A program made the position numbers and the translations under genes. Below, one piece after another: positions 44,808 through 56,479 of a stretch of 64,000 nucleotides of DNA (within the stretch, counting starts at the first letter, position 1; each line of letters opens with the position of its first letter). The DNA lies in the NCBI GenBank assembly GCA_019843655.1, contig JACDQD010000007.1:28176816-28240815 (forward strand). Direction: 5' to 3'. The notes beneath the pieces were generated by a model. It saw only the letters and a program-made list of their open reading frames with translations. It ran no database searches and was not told the origin of the DNA. This DNA is from Lethocerus indicus (lineage: Eukaryota > Arthropoda > Insecta > Hemiptera > Belostomatidae).

Positions 44808-45169
44808 GTTAACATACCTGTCTTGTGGTCTGCGAGGGGTTGGAATGCCGTAGATTTGTCGTGTTTCTCTGTCTCCTCTCGCCGGTTCGGTCTTTTGCTA
44901 GACCGGTTTCGGCCGCTCGCCATCTTCAGTAGCGGTGTTAGTCACTATTGGCACTTTTCGTTGGCATCCTCACTGCACTGTCGCTGTCACGACAAAAAAA
45001 GCAACATCCAAAGTGCCAGAAGTGACTAACAACACAGCGCTACTGAAGATTTTGCGAGCGGCCGAAACCGGTCTAGGAAAAGACCGAACCGGCGAGAGGG
45101 GACGGAAACACGCGGAATCTACCCTACTGCAACCCCTCGCAGACCACAAAACTGATATATGTTGAACTA
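44808..45169. mobile_element. family A reference copy A43 (full length)
   Basis: The best complete copy, about 362 bp. Left arm in order: gttaacatacctgtcttgtg, gtctgcgaggggttggaatg, ccgtagatttgtcgtgtttc, cctctcgccggttcggtctt, ttgctagaccggtttcggcc, gctcgccatcttcagtagcg, gtgttagtcactattggcac, catcctcactgcactgtcgc. The right arm mirrors this to acccctcgcagaccacaaaa and ctgatatatgttgaac. No ORF of credible length. The complementarity of the arms gives a hairpin of well over 100 bp. Target-site duplication could not be fixed because the outermost bases vary between copies; TA next to the tips is common. Confidence 0.92.
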
Positions 45170-45340
45170 GAAACCTTTCAATATCTCCCAACGATCAATA
45201 TGTCCCAAAAGAAGTTACACTTCAGAAAACTGTAATAAACTTACAAACATTAAATTCAATACATAGAAGGGCGAGCTGGCCCCTCGCGTGAAAGTTTTTA
45301 TATTATTGTAAATATAAAAACAATGGAAACATTAAACGAG

Positions 45341-45632
45341 GTACCGTAGACTTTTTGTATATCTGTCTCCTCTCCCTGTTTTGGTCTTTTCCTAGACCGG
45401 TTTCGGCCGCTCGCCATCCTCACTGCACGGACTCACAAACCTACTGAAGATGTCCTCCTAATGAAGGATGTTTTTCACAGTACATTAGTGACAGTGACAC
45501 AGTGGGCGGTGGGGATGCCCGAAAAACGTCCAAAGTGGCTAACGCACAGCGCTACTGAAGACGGCGAGCGGCCGAAACCGGTCTGGCAAAAGACGAAACC
45601 GGCGAGAGAGGAGACAGAAACAGAATAAATTA
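45341..45632. mobile_element. family A copy A44
   Basis: gtaccgtagactttttgtat, cctagaccggtttcggccgc, gccatcctcactgcacgg (inner motif fused to the loop), gtgacagtgacacagtgggc, right arm gcgctactgaagacggcgag to gagaggagacagaaacagaa. Confidence 0.85.
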
Positions 45633-45750
45633 CGAAAAACACAAGGGTCGTAGTCGAACAACGGACACGATTTCGAGCAGCGTCGTAAGACTGATAAGCC
45701 CCGATATAAGCAGTTTGGTACAGAAAAACGGGAGAAAAATACGTTATCTA

Positions 45751-45968
45751 TTGGGTCGGCAACTAAATAATTGCGGTTTCTTCTCATCTTCAGCTGTTTG
45801 CGCCCTTATTATGTCGTGCATTTTTTGGTAGCCGCAACGAATACTTGGCGCGTAATAAACATTTCACAATACTCTATATGTTTGAAGATGCGTAAAACTG
45901 CGTAAAAATACAAATAACGCCATCTCCTTCTAGCTACGAAACCGGCAATGACTTAGTTGCCGACCCGA
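45751..45968. mobile_element. family N (mariner-type MITE), copy N1
   Basis: Left end ttgggtcggcaactaaataa and right end gacttagttgccgacccga form a near-perfect terminal inverted repeat with TA on each side. Ends of the form ttgggttggcaactaagtaattgc are, from memory, those of an insect mariner subfamily. The 218-bp interior has no transposase, so this is an internal-deletion derivative. Confidence 0.85.
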
Positions 45969-47274
45969 TAATTAAACAATTCCTTCGATAAAAATAGACC
46001 GAATTTCCTGACAAGATCGAAAATAAACCTTAAATATCGAATATGATATTTAAATAGAATAATCTGGATTCTTCATCCTGCGGCGCATCCTTTTAATAAC
46101 AGCGCGGCCTCCGCCCCACTAGAAACGGTATGCATAAACGATGAATCTTGGACGATCTTGGATTCCTCCTGTATATTTATTTATGCATATTTTTTCGGCC
46201 GGCGGGTCTTTTTCTGGGGATTTTTTTTTAAAAGCCGAGATTTGTAATTTAAAAATTCCCCCGACCGGTATTTCAGGCACTCGATATTACGGTGTGACGT
46301 CCTCGCTTTCGTAGACCGCTCATGATATTCGACGATGTATTTTGAATACAAATATATTGTATAGATTTACGCTTCGTGGAATACCCGTAGGCGTACTCAA
46401 ACGGATCGACTTAAACGGAAAATTCGGATTGATGGAGTACAATCAATGGGTTGTTATCGAATCATCCTGTCGCTGAATATAATTTAAAAAATGTCAATAT
46501 AAAAAGAGAAATATAGAATATAACGTTTACACTATCAGCATAACGAAATATGGAGATTAGTTAATGACTAACAAAGGAAATCATCTTATCTCTCGATTGC
46601 CCGCCCTCGCAATGCGCCTCGTTAATTAAGAACTTTCAAACCATTAAAATAAAATTTATTCTAAACACCGGCGTAAACACATTAAATTAGTCGGGTGTTC
46701 ACATTCCGAATATTATAGTATTGATAATAAAGAACATATTTTAATAGAAAAAAATATATATATACGGCATTAACTTGTCCAACTTATGGTTATTGGGTCG
46801 TTGGGTGGGATTACGGGTCCGGTTTCGCCTCACAAACTTTTAGCTAAAATCGATCTTCTACTTGGCTACTTGGAGGGGGATTGTACAGTTTCCTGGAGGA
46901 TTACACGGGGTGGGGGTGGGAGGGGAGGGGTCCTTATCCGGGAACCAAAGGAGGACGCTTTAAGCTCGGCACGAGCTATTTATTCCGGACTGACCGGAGT
47001 ACAGGATTTTTTTATAGAATACAACAAGTTCAATTCCAGTAAGCTCCTACAGATAGAATCTAAACTGCAGTCCTGAATACAGCCCTGGAGGAAGATATCG
47101 CAGGTTATAACTGATTTTTAAACTTTCCAGTTATACCGAGGGAAGGTTAAAACTGGACAACTGTGAGCCGTTATCCGACTTGGGATGAGCTGGTGAAGTT
47201 GGAAATTGGAGTTGGAAATCGGTTTGTTCTTATGTCCTTAAATTATAAGGACAATAATGAAGTTTTAAGGCGAA
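45969..47274. other. long stretch without a recognised gene
   Basis: AT-rich unique sequence. The 96-codon frame at 46786-47076 includes a Gly run and no recognised motif. Nothing else seen. Confidence 0.5.
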
Positions 47275-47765
47275 TAAACACCGCATTTTTGGGCCACTAT
47301 TGCGCCTAAAACCCCATTTTGGGCCACTTTTTCGACTAAAAATCCCTTTTTTGGGCCGATTTTGCTCCGGAAAACCCCATTTCTGGGCCTAAAAACCTCG
47401 TTTTTAGCCACTTTTGCGCCTAACAACCTCATTTTTGCGCCTAAAAATCGCATTTTTGGGCCGATTTTGCGCCTGAAAACCCCATTTTTGGGCCTAAAAC
47501 CCCTTTTTTAGCCACTTTTGCGCCTAAAACCCCATTTTTGGGCCGATTTTGCGCCTAAAAACCCCATTTTTGGGCCGATTTTGCGCCTGAAAACCCCATT
47601 TTTGGGCCGATTTTGCGCCTGAAACCCATTTTGTTTGTCCGATTTTGCGCCTGAAAACCGCATTTTGGGCCGATTTTGCGCCTGAAAACCGCATTTTTGG
47701 GCCGATTTTGCGCCTAAAACCGCATTTTTGGGCCGAGTTTGCGCCTAAAATCGGCCTTCTTGGGC
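47275..47765 (+). repeat. 31-32 bp minisatellite, block 1
   Basis: About 15 units of gcgcctaaaaaccccatttt, tgggccgatttt, spaced 31-32 bp (for example 47521, 47552, 47584). ttttgggc and gcgcctaaaa are near-complementary, so each unit is quasi-palindromic. Unit length not divisible by three rules out a coding repeat. Confidence 0.93.
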
Positions 47766-47809
47766 GCTGAAAGCTGAAAAATGGAAAACTTTTGACATTT
47801 CAAAAATTC

Positions 47810-47872
47810 GCCCAGATTTGTCTCATATTCAGTCCGCAAGTGTGCCAAAGTGAGTTACACTTGTTTTAAGAC
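47810..47872 (+). repeat. orphan unit of the 104-bp satellite
   Basis: cagatttgtctcatattcag, tccgcaagtgtgccaaagtg, agttacacttg matches the satellite segment (cgatcccatattccacccac, aagtgtaccaaagtgagtta) 2.5 kb before the main array. Confidence 0.82.
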
Positions 47873-49259
47873 TAATGAACTCATCCTGAGAACTTTGGTC
47901 AGTCCCGTTTTCGTAAGTCGGGAAGCTTAAACTTAAGAAGGAGCTTGCGTAAGTTGGTCTGTTCGTAAGATATTTTTGTTAATTACGTCGGGAATTTTTT
48001 GTTTTAACGTTAATTAACTTTTCCTTATCCTAAAACTTTCTTCAGTCTGGGGCTTATTAAAACGGTCTAGAAGAAATGTTGAATTCTCGAAACTTAAAGA
48101 CGAAATCTACCGGTAGATAATATATCGGTGGTAGTGGCAGAAACCGGTCCGACCGTTAAATCGGTGCAATAAATATTCGTATTATGTAATAATTAGGGCC
48201 GACTTTCTTACAGCTTTATATTTAATTACAAGTGCGAGTCTCGAATCGAGCCCGAGGGCCGAAGAAGCCAGCGAGGCGTAGAACTTTCTCCGCGCACGTG
48301 TCGAACTTTCTCCCCCCCCCCCGTCCAGAACGGGGTAATTCACCCCGGCAAGTGCGTACGCGATGCTCGGCCAAATCTAGCCATTTTATCCCAAGTATGT
48401 CGGCCTATATCGCGGCGAGTTTATTGATGGATAAGTTGTACCACGGTATACCCCATCGGGGTATAAATAGCATCTGTAACTTATCATTTTGGGGGCGTTT
48501 AAACGGGCGTTTTAAAAACAAAGAGAGGGTGACTGACTGGGTGGGGGGTGGAAATTTAATTTTGAAAGTTGAAAGCCGAGGTAAAATCTCAGTAGGGCTC
48601 TCCCCAAACGTCGGGCCCTTCGAACTTTGTTAAGTGTGGGGGGGGGGGAGGTTTTTAAGAAGCGATTCTCCAATTACATCCGCTAATTCTGATTGGGGTA
48701 GCGCAGCTAATTGAGACCTAACGAGGGTCCGGGGTGGCGATGAAGCCGGGGTAGGATAATTCATTTTTTCCGTCCCGTAACAAAAAACTGACAGAGTTTA
48801 CCTAGTTTACTGCACGTGGTTTGTCGACAGACCACTTAAAAACTTTCAAGTTTTAAGTGCTATTCCTCTAGGAACTTAAACTGTTTAACATTCGGATATA
48901 AGATTCGGAACATAGTGAGGAGAACATGAACGGGAACAGGAACAGGAGTTTAGGCCGAGGGTTGTTCACAGGACGAAATAAAATCGATATAGGAACCACC
49001 CCCCGCAACGGCTCGCACAACACTTGCACCCTAAGCTAAATTAAATTAATTAAATTTTTAGCGCCTAACAAAAAATTTATTGGGTAAGTAATACAGTACA
49101 CTTATTAAAGTAATAGTACATTTATTAACAGGCTTACGACCGCGTTTTGGTCGCAATTGGGATATTTACTTATGTATATCATACATATTTCTTCAAATTT
49201 ATCACATTATTACAGTATGTATATAATCAATATTTTATGGACGGATTTGTGGAATAGTC
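47873..49259. other. stretch without a recognised gene
   Basis: Unique sequence between minisatellite blocks, with C- and G-runs near 48310 and 48638. The 133-codon frame at 48232-48633 shows no recognisable domain. Confidence 0.5.
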
Positions 49260-50150
49260 ACTTTTATAACCCGTTTCTCCGTTTAAATACCACTTTTTAA
49301 CCCGTTTTTGCGTTGAAAAACCACATTTTATCCCGATTTTGCATCCAAAAACCACTTTTAACCTGTTTTTTGCGTTGAAAAACCACATTTTATCCCGATT
49401 TTGCGTCCAAAAACTACTTTTAACCTGTTTTTTGGGTTAAAAAACCACATTTCGACCCGTTTATTCATCCGAAAAACACTTTATACCCGCTTTTTGAGTC
49501 CAAAAAAGATATTTCAATCCGTAATTTTGGACGATTTTGCACCTAAATATCGCATTTCTTGGCCTGAAAACCTCATTTATGCGCTTAAAAACCGGGCCTA
49601 AACATGCCTAAACTTTTAAGGGAAGATTTGCGTTGAATAATCACTTTTTAACCCGTTTTTGCGTTGAAATACTTCTTTTTGACCGTTGTATGCGTCGAAA
49701 AACCACTTTTTGACACGTATTTGCCTCTAAAAAGCTTATTTCTGTGCCGATTTTCCGCCTAAAAACCCTAATTCGGCCATAAAAACCCCACATTTGGGCC
49801 ACTTTTGCACCTAAAAACACCATTTTGGGATGATTTTGCGCCTAAAAACCTCATTTCTAGGCCGATTTTGTGCCAAAAATCCGCATTTTTGGGCCGGGTT
49901 TACGCCTAAAATTCACAGTTTTGGGCCCATTTTGGGCCTAAAAACAGCATTTTTGGGCCTAAGAACCACATATTTGGGCCGATATTCTGCATAAAGACCG
50001 CATATTTTAGCCGAGTTTGCGCCTAAAATTCGCATTTTTGGGCCAATAATGCGTCTGAAAACCGCATTTTTAGGCCGATATTCGCCTAAAACCGCATATT
50101 TCGGCCGATTTTGCGCCTAAAAATCCAGTTTTTATGCCCAAAAAATGCTG
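49260..50150 (+). repeat. minisatellite block 2 (variant then standard units)
   Basis: From 49260 to about 49740 the units are mostly the variant type (aaaaccacttttt, aacccgtttttgcgttg). From about 49740 to 50150 they return to the standard type (gccgattttgcgcctaaaaa). The variant is related by substitution, not a separate family. Confidence 0.9.
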
Positions 50151-50335
50151 TTATTTTGCGAAAAAGGCCCACAAAAATTTAGACGTTTAGGCGCAAAATC
50201 AGAACAAAAATGTGGCTTTTAGACCCAAAAATTAGGTTTGTAGGCGTTAAATCGACCCAAAAATAAGCTATTTAGACATAAAAATGCGGTTGTTAGGCGC
50301 AAAATGGGACCAAAAATCCCGTTTATTAGGTTTTT
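50151..50335 (-). repeat. minisatellite block 2, inverted segment
   Basis: Here the units read in reverse (tttaggcgcaaaat, ggttgttaggcgcaaaatgg), about six units, directly before the 104-bp satellite begins. Confidence 0.85.
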
Positions 50336-53300
50336 CGAAAATTATCCCAGATCAAACCCATATTCCACCCACAAGTGTACCAAAGTGAGTTACACTTGCC
50401 CCTGAAACGGCGGGTCGAAAATCGAAAATTTAGGTTTTTCGAAAATTTTCGCAAATCGATCCCATATTCCACCCACAAGTGTACCAAAGTGAGTTACACT
50501 TGCCCCTGAAACGGCGGGTCGAAAATCGAAAATTTAGGTTTTTCGAAAATTTTCGCAAATCGATCCCATATTCCACCCACAAGTGTACCAAAAGTGAGTT
50601 GCACTTACCCCTGAAATGGCGGGTCGAAAATCGAAAATTTAGGTTTTTCGAAAATTTTCGCAAATCGATCCCATATTCCACCCACAAGTGTACCAAAAGT
50701 AGAGTTACACTTGCCCCTGAAACGGCGGGTCGAAAATCGAAAATTTAGGTTTTTCGAAAATTTTCGCAGATCGATCCCATATTCCACCCACAAGTGTACC
50801 AATGTGAGTTACACTTGCCCCTGAAACGGCGGGTCGAAAATCGAAAATTTAGGTTTTTCGAAAATTTTCGCAAATCGATCCCATATTCCACCCACAAGTG
50901 TACCAAAGTGAGTTACACTTGCCCCTGAAAGCGGCGGGGTTGGAAAATCGAAAATTTAGGTTTTTCGAAAATTTTCGCAAATCGATCCCATATTCCACCC
51001 ACAAGTGTACCAATGTGAGTTACACTTGCCCCTGAAACGGCGGGTCGAAAATCGAAAATTTAGGTTTTTCGAAAATTTTCGCAAATCGATCCCATATTCC
51101 ACCCACAAGTGTACCAATGTGAGTTACACTTGCCCCTGAAACGGCGGGTCGAAAATCGAAAATTTAGGTTTTTCGAAAATTTTCGCAAATCGATCCCATA
51201 TTCCACCCACAAGTGTACCAATGTGAGTTACACTTGCCCCTGAAACGGCGGGTCGAAAATCGAAAATTTAGGTTTTTCGAAAATTTTCGCAAATCGATCC
51301 CATATTCCACCCACAAGTGTACCAAAGTGAGTTACACTTCTGAAATCCTCGAAAATTTTCGCAAATCGATCCCATATTCCACCCACAAAACACTTGCCCC
51401 TGAAACGGCGGGTCGAAAATCGAAAATTTAGGTTTTTCGAAAATTTTCGCAGATCGATCCCATATTCCACCCACAAGTGTACCAAAGTGAGTTACACTTG
51501 CCCCTGAAACGGCGGGTCGAAAATCGAAAATTTAGGTTTTTCGAAAATTTTCGCAGATCGATCCCATATTCCACCCACAAGTGTACCAAAGTGAGTTACA
51601 CTTGCCCCTGAAACGGCGGGTCGAAAATCGAAAATTTAGGTTTTCGAAAATTTTCGCAAGATCGATCCCATATTCCACCCACAAGTGTACCAAAGTGAGT
51701 TACACTTGCCCCTGAAACGGCGGGTCGAAAATCGAAAATTTAGGTTTTTCGAAAATTTTCGCAAATCGATCCCATATTCCACCCACAAGTGTACCAATGT
51801 GAGTTACACTTGCCCCTGAAACGGCGGGTCGAAAATCGAAAATTTAGGTTTTTCGAAAATTTTCGCAGATCGATCCCATATTCCACCCACAAGTGTACCA
51901 AAGTGAGTTACACTTGCCCCTGAAACGGCGGGTTGAAAATCGAAAATTTAGGTTTTTCGAAAATTTTCGCAATCGATCCCATATTCCACCCACAAGTGTA
52001 CCAAAGTGAGTTACACTTGCCCCTGAAACGGCGGGTCGAAAATCGAAAATTTAGGTTTTTCGAAAATTTTCGCAAATCGATCCCATATTCCACCCACAAG
52101 TGTACCAAAGTGAGTTACACTTGCCCCTGAAACGGCGGGTCGAAAATCGAAAATTTAGGTTTTTCGAAAATTTTCGCAAATCGATCCCATATTCCACCCA
52201 CAAGTGTACCAAAGTGAGTTACACTTGCCCCTGAAACGGCGGGTTGAAAATCGAAAATTTAGGTTTTTCGAAAATTTTCGCAGATCGATCCCATATTCCA
52301 CCCACAAGTGTACCAAAGTGAGTTACACTTGCCCCTGAAACGGCGGGTCGAAAATCGAAAATTTAGGTTTTTCGAAAATTTTCGCAAATCGATCCCATAT
52401 TCCACCCACAAGTGTACCAAAGTGAGTTACACTTGCCCCTGAAACGGCGGGTTGAAAATCGAAAATTTAGGTTTTTCGAAAATTTTCGCAAATCGATCCC
52501 ATATTCCACCCACAAGTGTACCAAAGTGAGTTACACTTGCCCCTGAAACGGCGGGTTGAAAATCGAAAATTTAGGTTTTTCGAAAATTTTCGCAAATCGA
52601 TCCCATATTCCACCCACAAGTGTACCAAAGTGAGTTACACTTGCCCCTGAAACGGCGGGTCGAAAATCGAAAATTTAGGTTTTTCGAAAATTTTCGCAAA
52701 TCGATCCCATATTCCACCCACAAGTGTACCAAAGTGAGTTACACTTGCCCCTGAAACGGCGGGTTGAAAATCGAAAATTTAGGTTTTTCGAAAATTTTCG
52801 CAAATCGATCCCATATTCCACCCACAAGTGTACCAAAGTGAGTTACACTTGCCCCTGAAACGGCGGGTTGAAAATCGAAAATTTAGGTTTTTCGAAAATT
52901 TTCGCAAATCGATCCCATATTCCACCCACAAGTGTACCAAAGTGAGTTACACTTGCCCCTGAAACGGCGGGTTGAAAATCGAAAATTTAGGTTTTCGAAA
53001 ATTTTCGCATACGATCCCATATTCCACCCACAAGTGTACCAAAGTGAGTTACACTTGCCCCTGAAACGGCGGGTTGAAAATCGAAAATTTAGGTTTTCGA
53101 AAATTTTCGCAGATCGATCCCATATTCCACCCACAAGTGTACCAAAGTGAGTTACACTTGCCCCTGAAACGGCGGGTTGAAAATCGAAAATTTAGGTTTT
53201 TCGAAAATTTTCGCAAATCGATCCCATATTCCACCCACAAGTGTACCAAAGTGAGTTACACTTGCCCCTGAAACGGCGGGTTGAAAATCGAAAATTTAGG

Positions 53301-53470
53301 TTTTCGAAAATTTTCGCATTTTCGCAATCGATCCCATATTCCACCCACAAGTGTACCAAAGTGAGTTACACTTGCCCCTGAAACGGCGGGTCGAAAATCG
53401 AAAATTTAGGTTTTTCGAAAATTTTCGCAAATCGATCCCATATTTTTGGGTCACTTGCCCCTGAAACGGC
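50336..53470 (+). repeat. 104-bp satellite array, about 31 units
   Basis: The unit starts cccctgaaacggcgggtcga at 50399, 50503, 50608, 50714, 50818 and so on to 53375, usually exactly 104 bp apart. Each unit holds cgaaaatcgaaaatttaggt, tttcgaaaattttcgcaaat, cgatcccatattccaccc and a hairpin caagtgta, 11 bases, tacacttg. One unit near 51339-51396 is truncated. Frames on both strands arise from the array and are not genes. Confidence 0.97.
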
Positions 53471-53530
53471 CGAAAATTTTCTAAAACCGCATTTAGGTTT
53501 TTCGAAAATTTTGGGCAAATATTGCGCCAA
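53440..53530 (+). repeat. chimeric satellite/minisatellite junction
   Basis: Satellite words (cacttgcccctgaaacggc, ggtttttcgaaaattttg) alternate with minisatellite words (tatttttgggt, aaaaccgcattt, gcaaatattgcgcc) within 90 bp. Confidence 0.82.
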
Positions 53531-55084
53531 AAACCGCATTTTTGGGCCCAAAAACCTCATATTTGGGCCCATTTTACGCCTAAAAACGGCATTTTTGGGC
53601 CAATTATACGCCTTTAAACCGCATTTTTGGGCATAAAAATGGCATTTTTGGGCCCATTTTGCGCCTAAAAACCCCTTTTTTGGGTCAAAAAACCGCATTT
53701 TTGGCCCAATTTTACGTCTAAAACCGCATTTTTGGGTTCAAAAACCTCATTTTTGTGCAAATATTGCGCCAAAACCCATTTTTGGGCCCAAAAGCCTCAT
53801 ATTTGGGCCCATTTTACGCCTAAAACGGCATTTTTGGGCCAATTATACGCCTTTAAACCGCATTTTTGGGCATAAAAATGGCATTTTTGGGCCCATTTTG
53901 CGCCTAAAAACCCCTTTTTTGGGTCAAAAAACCGCATTTTGGCCAATTTTACGTCTTAAAACCGCATTTTGGGTTCAAAACCTCATTTTTTGTGCAAATA
54001 TTGCGCCAAAAACCTCATTTGGGCCCATTTTGCGCCTAAAAATCGCATTTTGGGCCCAAAACCTCATTTTTGCCCATTTTGCGCCTAAAACGGCATTTTG
54101 GGCCAATTTACGCCTAAAACTGCATTTTTTTGCATAAAAAGTAATTTTGGGCCGATTTTGCACCTAAAATGCATTTTTGGGCCTTTTGCGCCAAAACCCT
54201 TTTTGGCTCTGAAAACCGCATTTTGGGCCCGATTTTGCGCCTAAAACCGCATTTTGGGCCCATTTTGCGCCAAAACCCTTTTTGGCTCTGAAAACCGCAT
54301 TTTGGGCCCGATTTTGCGCCTAAAACCGCATTTTGGGCCCATTTAACGCCTAAAACGGCATTTTTGGGCCAATTTTAAACCGGCATTTTTGGCATAAAAC
54401 CCATTTTTGGGCCGATTTTGCGCCTTAAAACCTCATTTTTGGCAAATATTGCGCCAAAACCGCATTTTTGGCCGATTTCGCGCCTAAAATACCCACATTT
54501 GGCCCTGAAAACCGCATTTTTGGGCCTATTTTGTGCCCGAAATCCCCTCTTTTGGTCTGAAAACCGCATTTCTGGACCTAAAAACCTCATTTCTGGACCC
54601 AAAAACCGCATTTTTGGGCTGATTTTGCAACTTAAATCCCCATTTTTGGGCCTAAAAACCGCATTTTCGGGCCGGTTTTGCGCCCAAAAACAGCTTTTTT
54701 GGGTCTACTTTGCGCCTAAAAACCCCTTTTTTGGGTCTTAAAACCGCATTTTGGACCCAATTTTACGTCTAAAAACCGCATTTTTGGGTTCAAAAACCTC
54801 ATTTTTGTGCAAATATTGCGCCAAAAAGCGCATTTTTGACTGATTTTGCGCCTAAAAACCGCATTTTTGGGCCCAAAAACCTCATATTTGGGTCCATTTG
54901 GCCCCTAAAAATGGTATTTTTGTGCCCATTTTGCGCTTAAAAACATCATTTTTGGGCAAATATTGCGCCAAAAACCGCATTGTTGGCCGATTTCGCGCCT
55001 AAAAAACCCACATTTGGTCCTAAAAATCGCATTTTCGGCCGATTTTGCACCTAAAAACAGCATTTTGGCCCTAAAAACCGCATT
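53514..55084 (+). repeat. minisatellite block 3 with higher-order repeats
   Basis: Standard units. A supra-unit beginning caaatattgcgccaaaa recurs at about 53516, 53758 and 53995 (periods about 242 and 237 bp) with the same order of variants (tacgcctttaaaccg, ggcataaaaatggcattttt). A shorter duplication (ttttggctctgaaaaccgca) lies at 54200-54300. Confidence 0.92.
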
Positions 55085-55555
55085 TTTCCTTTAAGACACC
55101 ACTTTTGACCCCTTTTTATCATCAAAAAACTACTTTTTGACCTTATTTTTGCGTCGAAAACACGTCTTTTAACCCGTTTTGACCCGTTTTTTCACAGAAA
55201 AAGCACTTTTGACCAGTTTTTCACAGAAAAAGCATTTTGACCCGTTTTTTCATAGAAAAAGCACTTTTGACCAGTTTTTCGCCTCAAAAAACCACTCTTT
55301 GAACCGTTCTTTGCGTCGAAAACCACATTTTGAGTAGAAACCACATTTTAATCTCCTTATTGCGCGAAAACAATACTTTTTGACACGTTTCTTTTTGACC
55401 GAAAAACCAAAGTTTTTAACAAAGAAACCTATTCAAAATTCGTTTTTCGAAAAAAAAATTGGTCAATAGTGGTTTTACAAGGCAAAAACGGGTTAAAAGT
55501 TGTTCATCGGCGCTGAAAACGGGTTAAAATGTGGTTTTTAGTTCTAAAATCAATA
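55085..55555. repeat. minisatellite block 4 (variant units, inverted at its end)
   Basis: Variant units (gacccgttttttcacagaaa, aagcacttttgacc) run to about 55430; from about 55440 to 55550 the same variant reads in reverse (caaaaacgggttaaaagttg). Confidence 0.85.
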
Positions 55556-55577
55556 ATTGAAACCGTATCGATATATT

Positions 55578-55773
55578 AGGGGTACCCAAAAGTAATCAAC
55601 ATTTTGACTTTTGAATTCATTTTATTTTAACTTTAGTTATCAATCTACTATATATTCACCAATATTATTAACAACTCTCCACTACTTTTCCGGTAAATTT
55701 TCGATTCCCCTCTTTAAGAACTCCTCAAGAAAATACATCTTATCAAATTGTTGATTGCTTTTGGGTACACCTA
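55578..55773 (-). mobile_element. family M copy M6
   Basis: aggggtacccaaaagtaatc at the left and gattgcttttgggtacacct at the right, with TA on each side; 196 bp. A-to-G decay (atcaacattttgac) and loss of the tttttagc segment set it apart from M1. Confidence 0.85.
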
Positions 55774-56271
55774 ATATAATTCCAGAGCGTATCGATACGA
55801 ACCTCGATAAATATTTCCGTCATCCGGAATTGTAAGGAAAGGGGACGGCGGATTATTCCCGGTTTATCTTTTTTTACGTTTTATTATGATCGATAAAAAA
55901 AAAAAAAGTGGAAAAGAAACCAGAAAAGAGGAACGCGAGAAGTTGGAAAGTTATTGTCCGGGTTAACTGGGCCAGGCCAAACAACACACTGAGCCTCTAG
56001 TTTCATTCCCCCGGCCATTAATATTTACGATCCCGTCGCCTAATATCTTTTTTTTTCACCCTTAAGACTTTCATATCTGGCCGAAAACCGCTGCCGATCT
56101 CGCGCCAGAAAATCGTCCAGAAAATACGGAATTTAACGTTGAAAAATAACACCAAAAGAGTATTGGCTTAATAGAGTTTGTATTCATTTGAAAATGATCT
56201 GAAAGTCAGCCTCGAAGCTCAGAGAACTTTCATGGAAAGGCACTTTGAACTTGGAGGAGACAACGATTTTT
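55774..56271. other. stretch without a recognised gene
   Basis: Unique sequence with poly-T/poly-A runs. Nothing recognised. Confidence 0.5.
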
Positions 56272-56479
56272 ATAGGGTGTCCCTCAAATCAACGCAAGAT
56301 TTGAATCTGTGGCTGCCAAAGTTTCATAATTTTTGAAATATTTTTCCACGTTGTTCTATGGCGTAACGCCCCCATTTCTACTGACCCTAAACTATCGGCT
56401 GTCGAATAGTTTTTTTTTTTTTACTGCAAGTAGTTGTGCCAAATTCACAAATCTTGCGTTAATTTCTGGACACCCCGTA
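56272..56479 (+). mobile_element. family R copy R3 (best preserved)
   Basis: Left end agggtgtccctcaaatcaac, right end gcgttaatttctggacaccc; about 208 bp. The interior contains ggcgtaacgcccccatttct and accctaaactatcggctgtc, found inverted in R1. Tc1/mariner-like by its end sequence and length. Confidence 0.82.

Noticed and set aside
50399..50503. CENP-B box in the 104-bp satellite
   Set aside because: The unit contains a CGGG word, but the spaced TTCG and A positions of the CENP-B consensus are absent on both strands.
50430..53300. Repetitive frames such as MVHLWVEYGIDLRKFSKNL on the minus strand
   Set aside because: They are translations of the 104-bp satellite. The period is not a multiple of three, and frames break at every unit.
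50336..53470. CRISPR-like array (regular repeats)
   Set aside because: Units are contiguous 104-bp tandem repeats without unique spacers, in eukaryotic DNA.
47265..54741. Repetitive frames (RFLGAKM / LKTAFW types)
   Set aside because: Translations of the 31-32 bp minisatellite on both strands.
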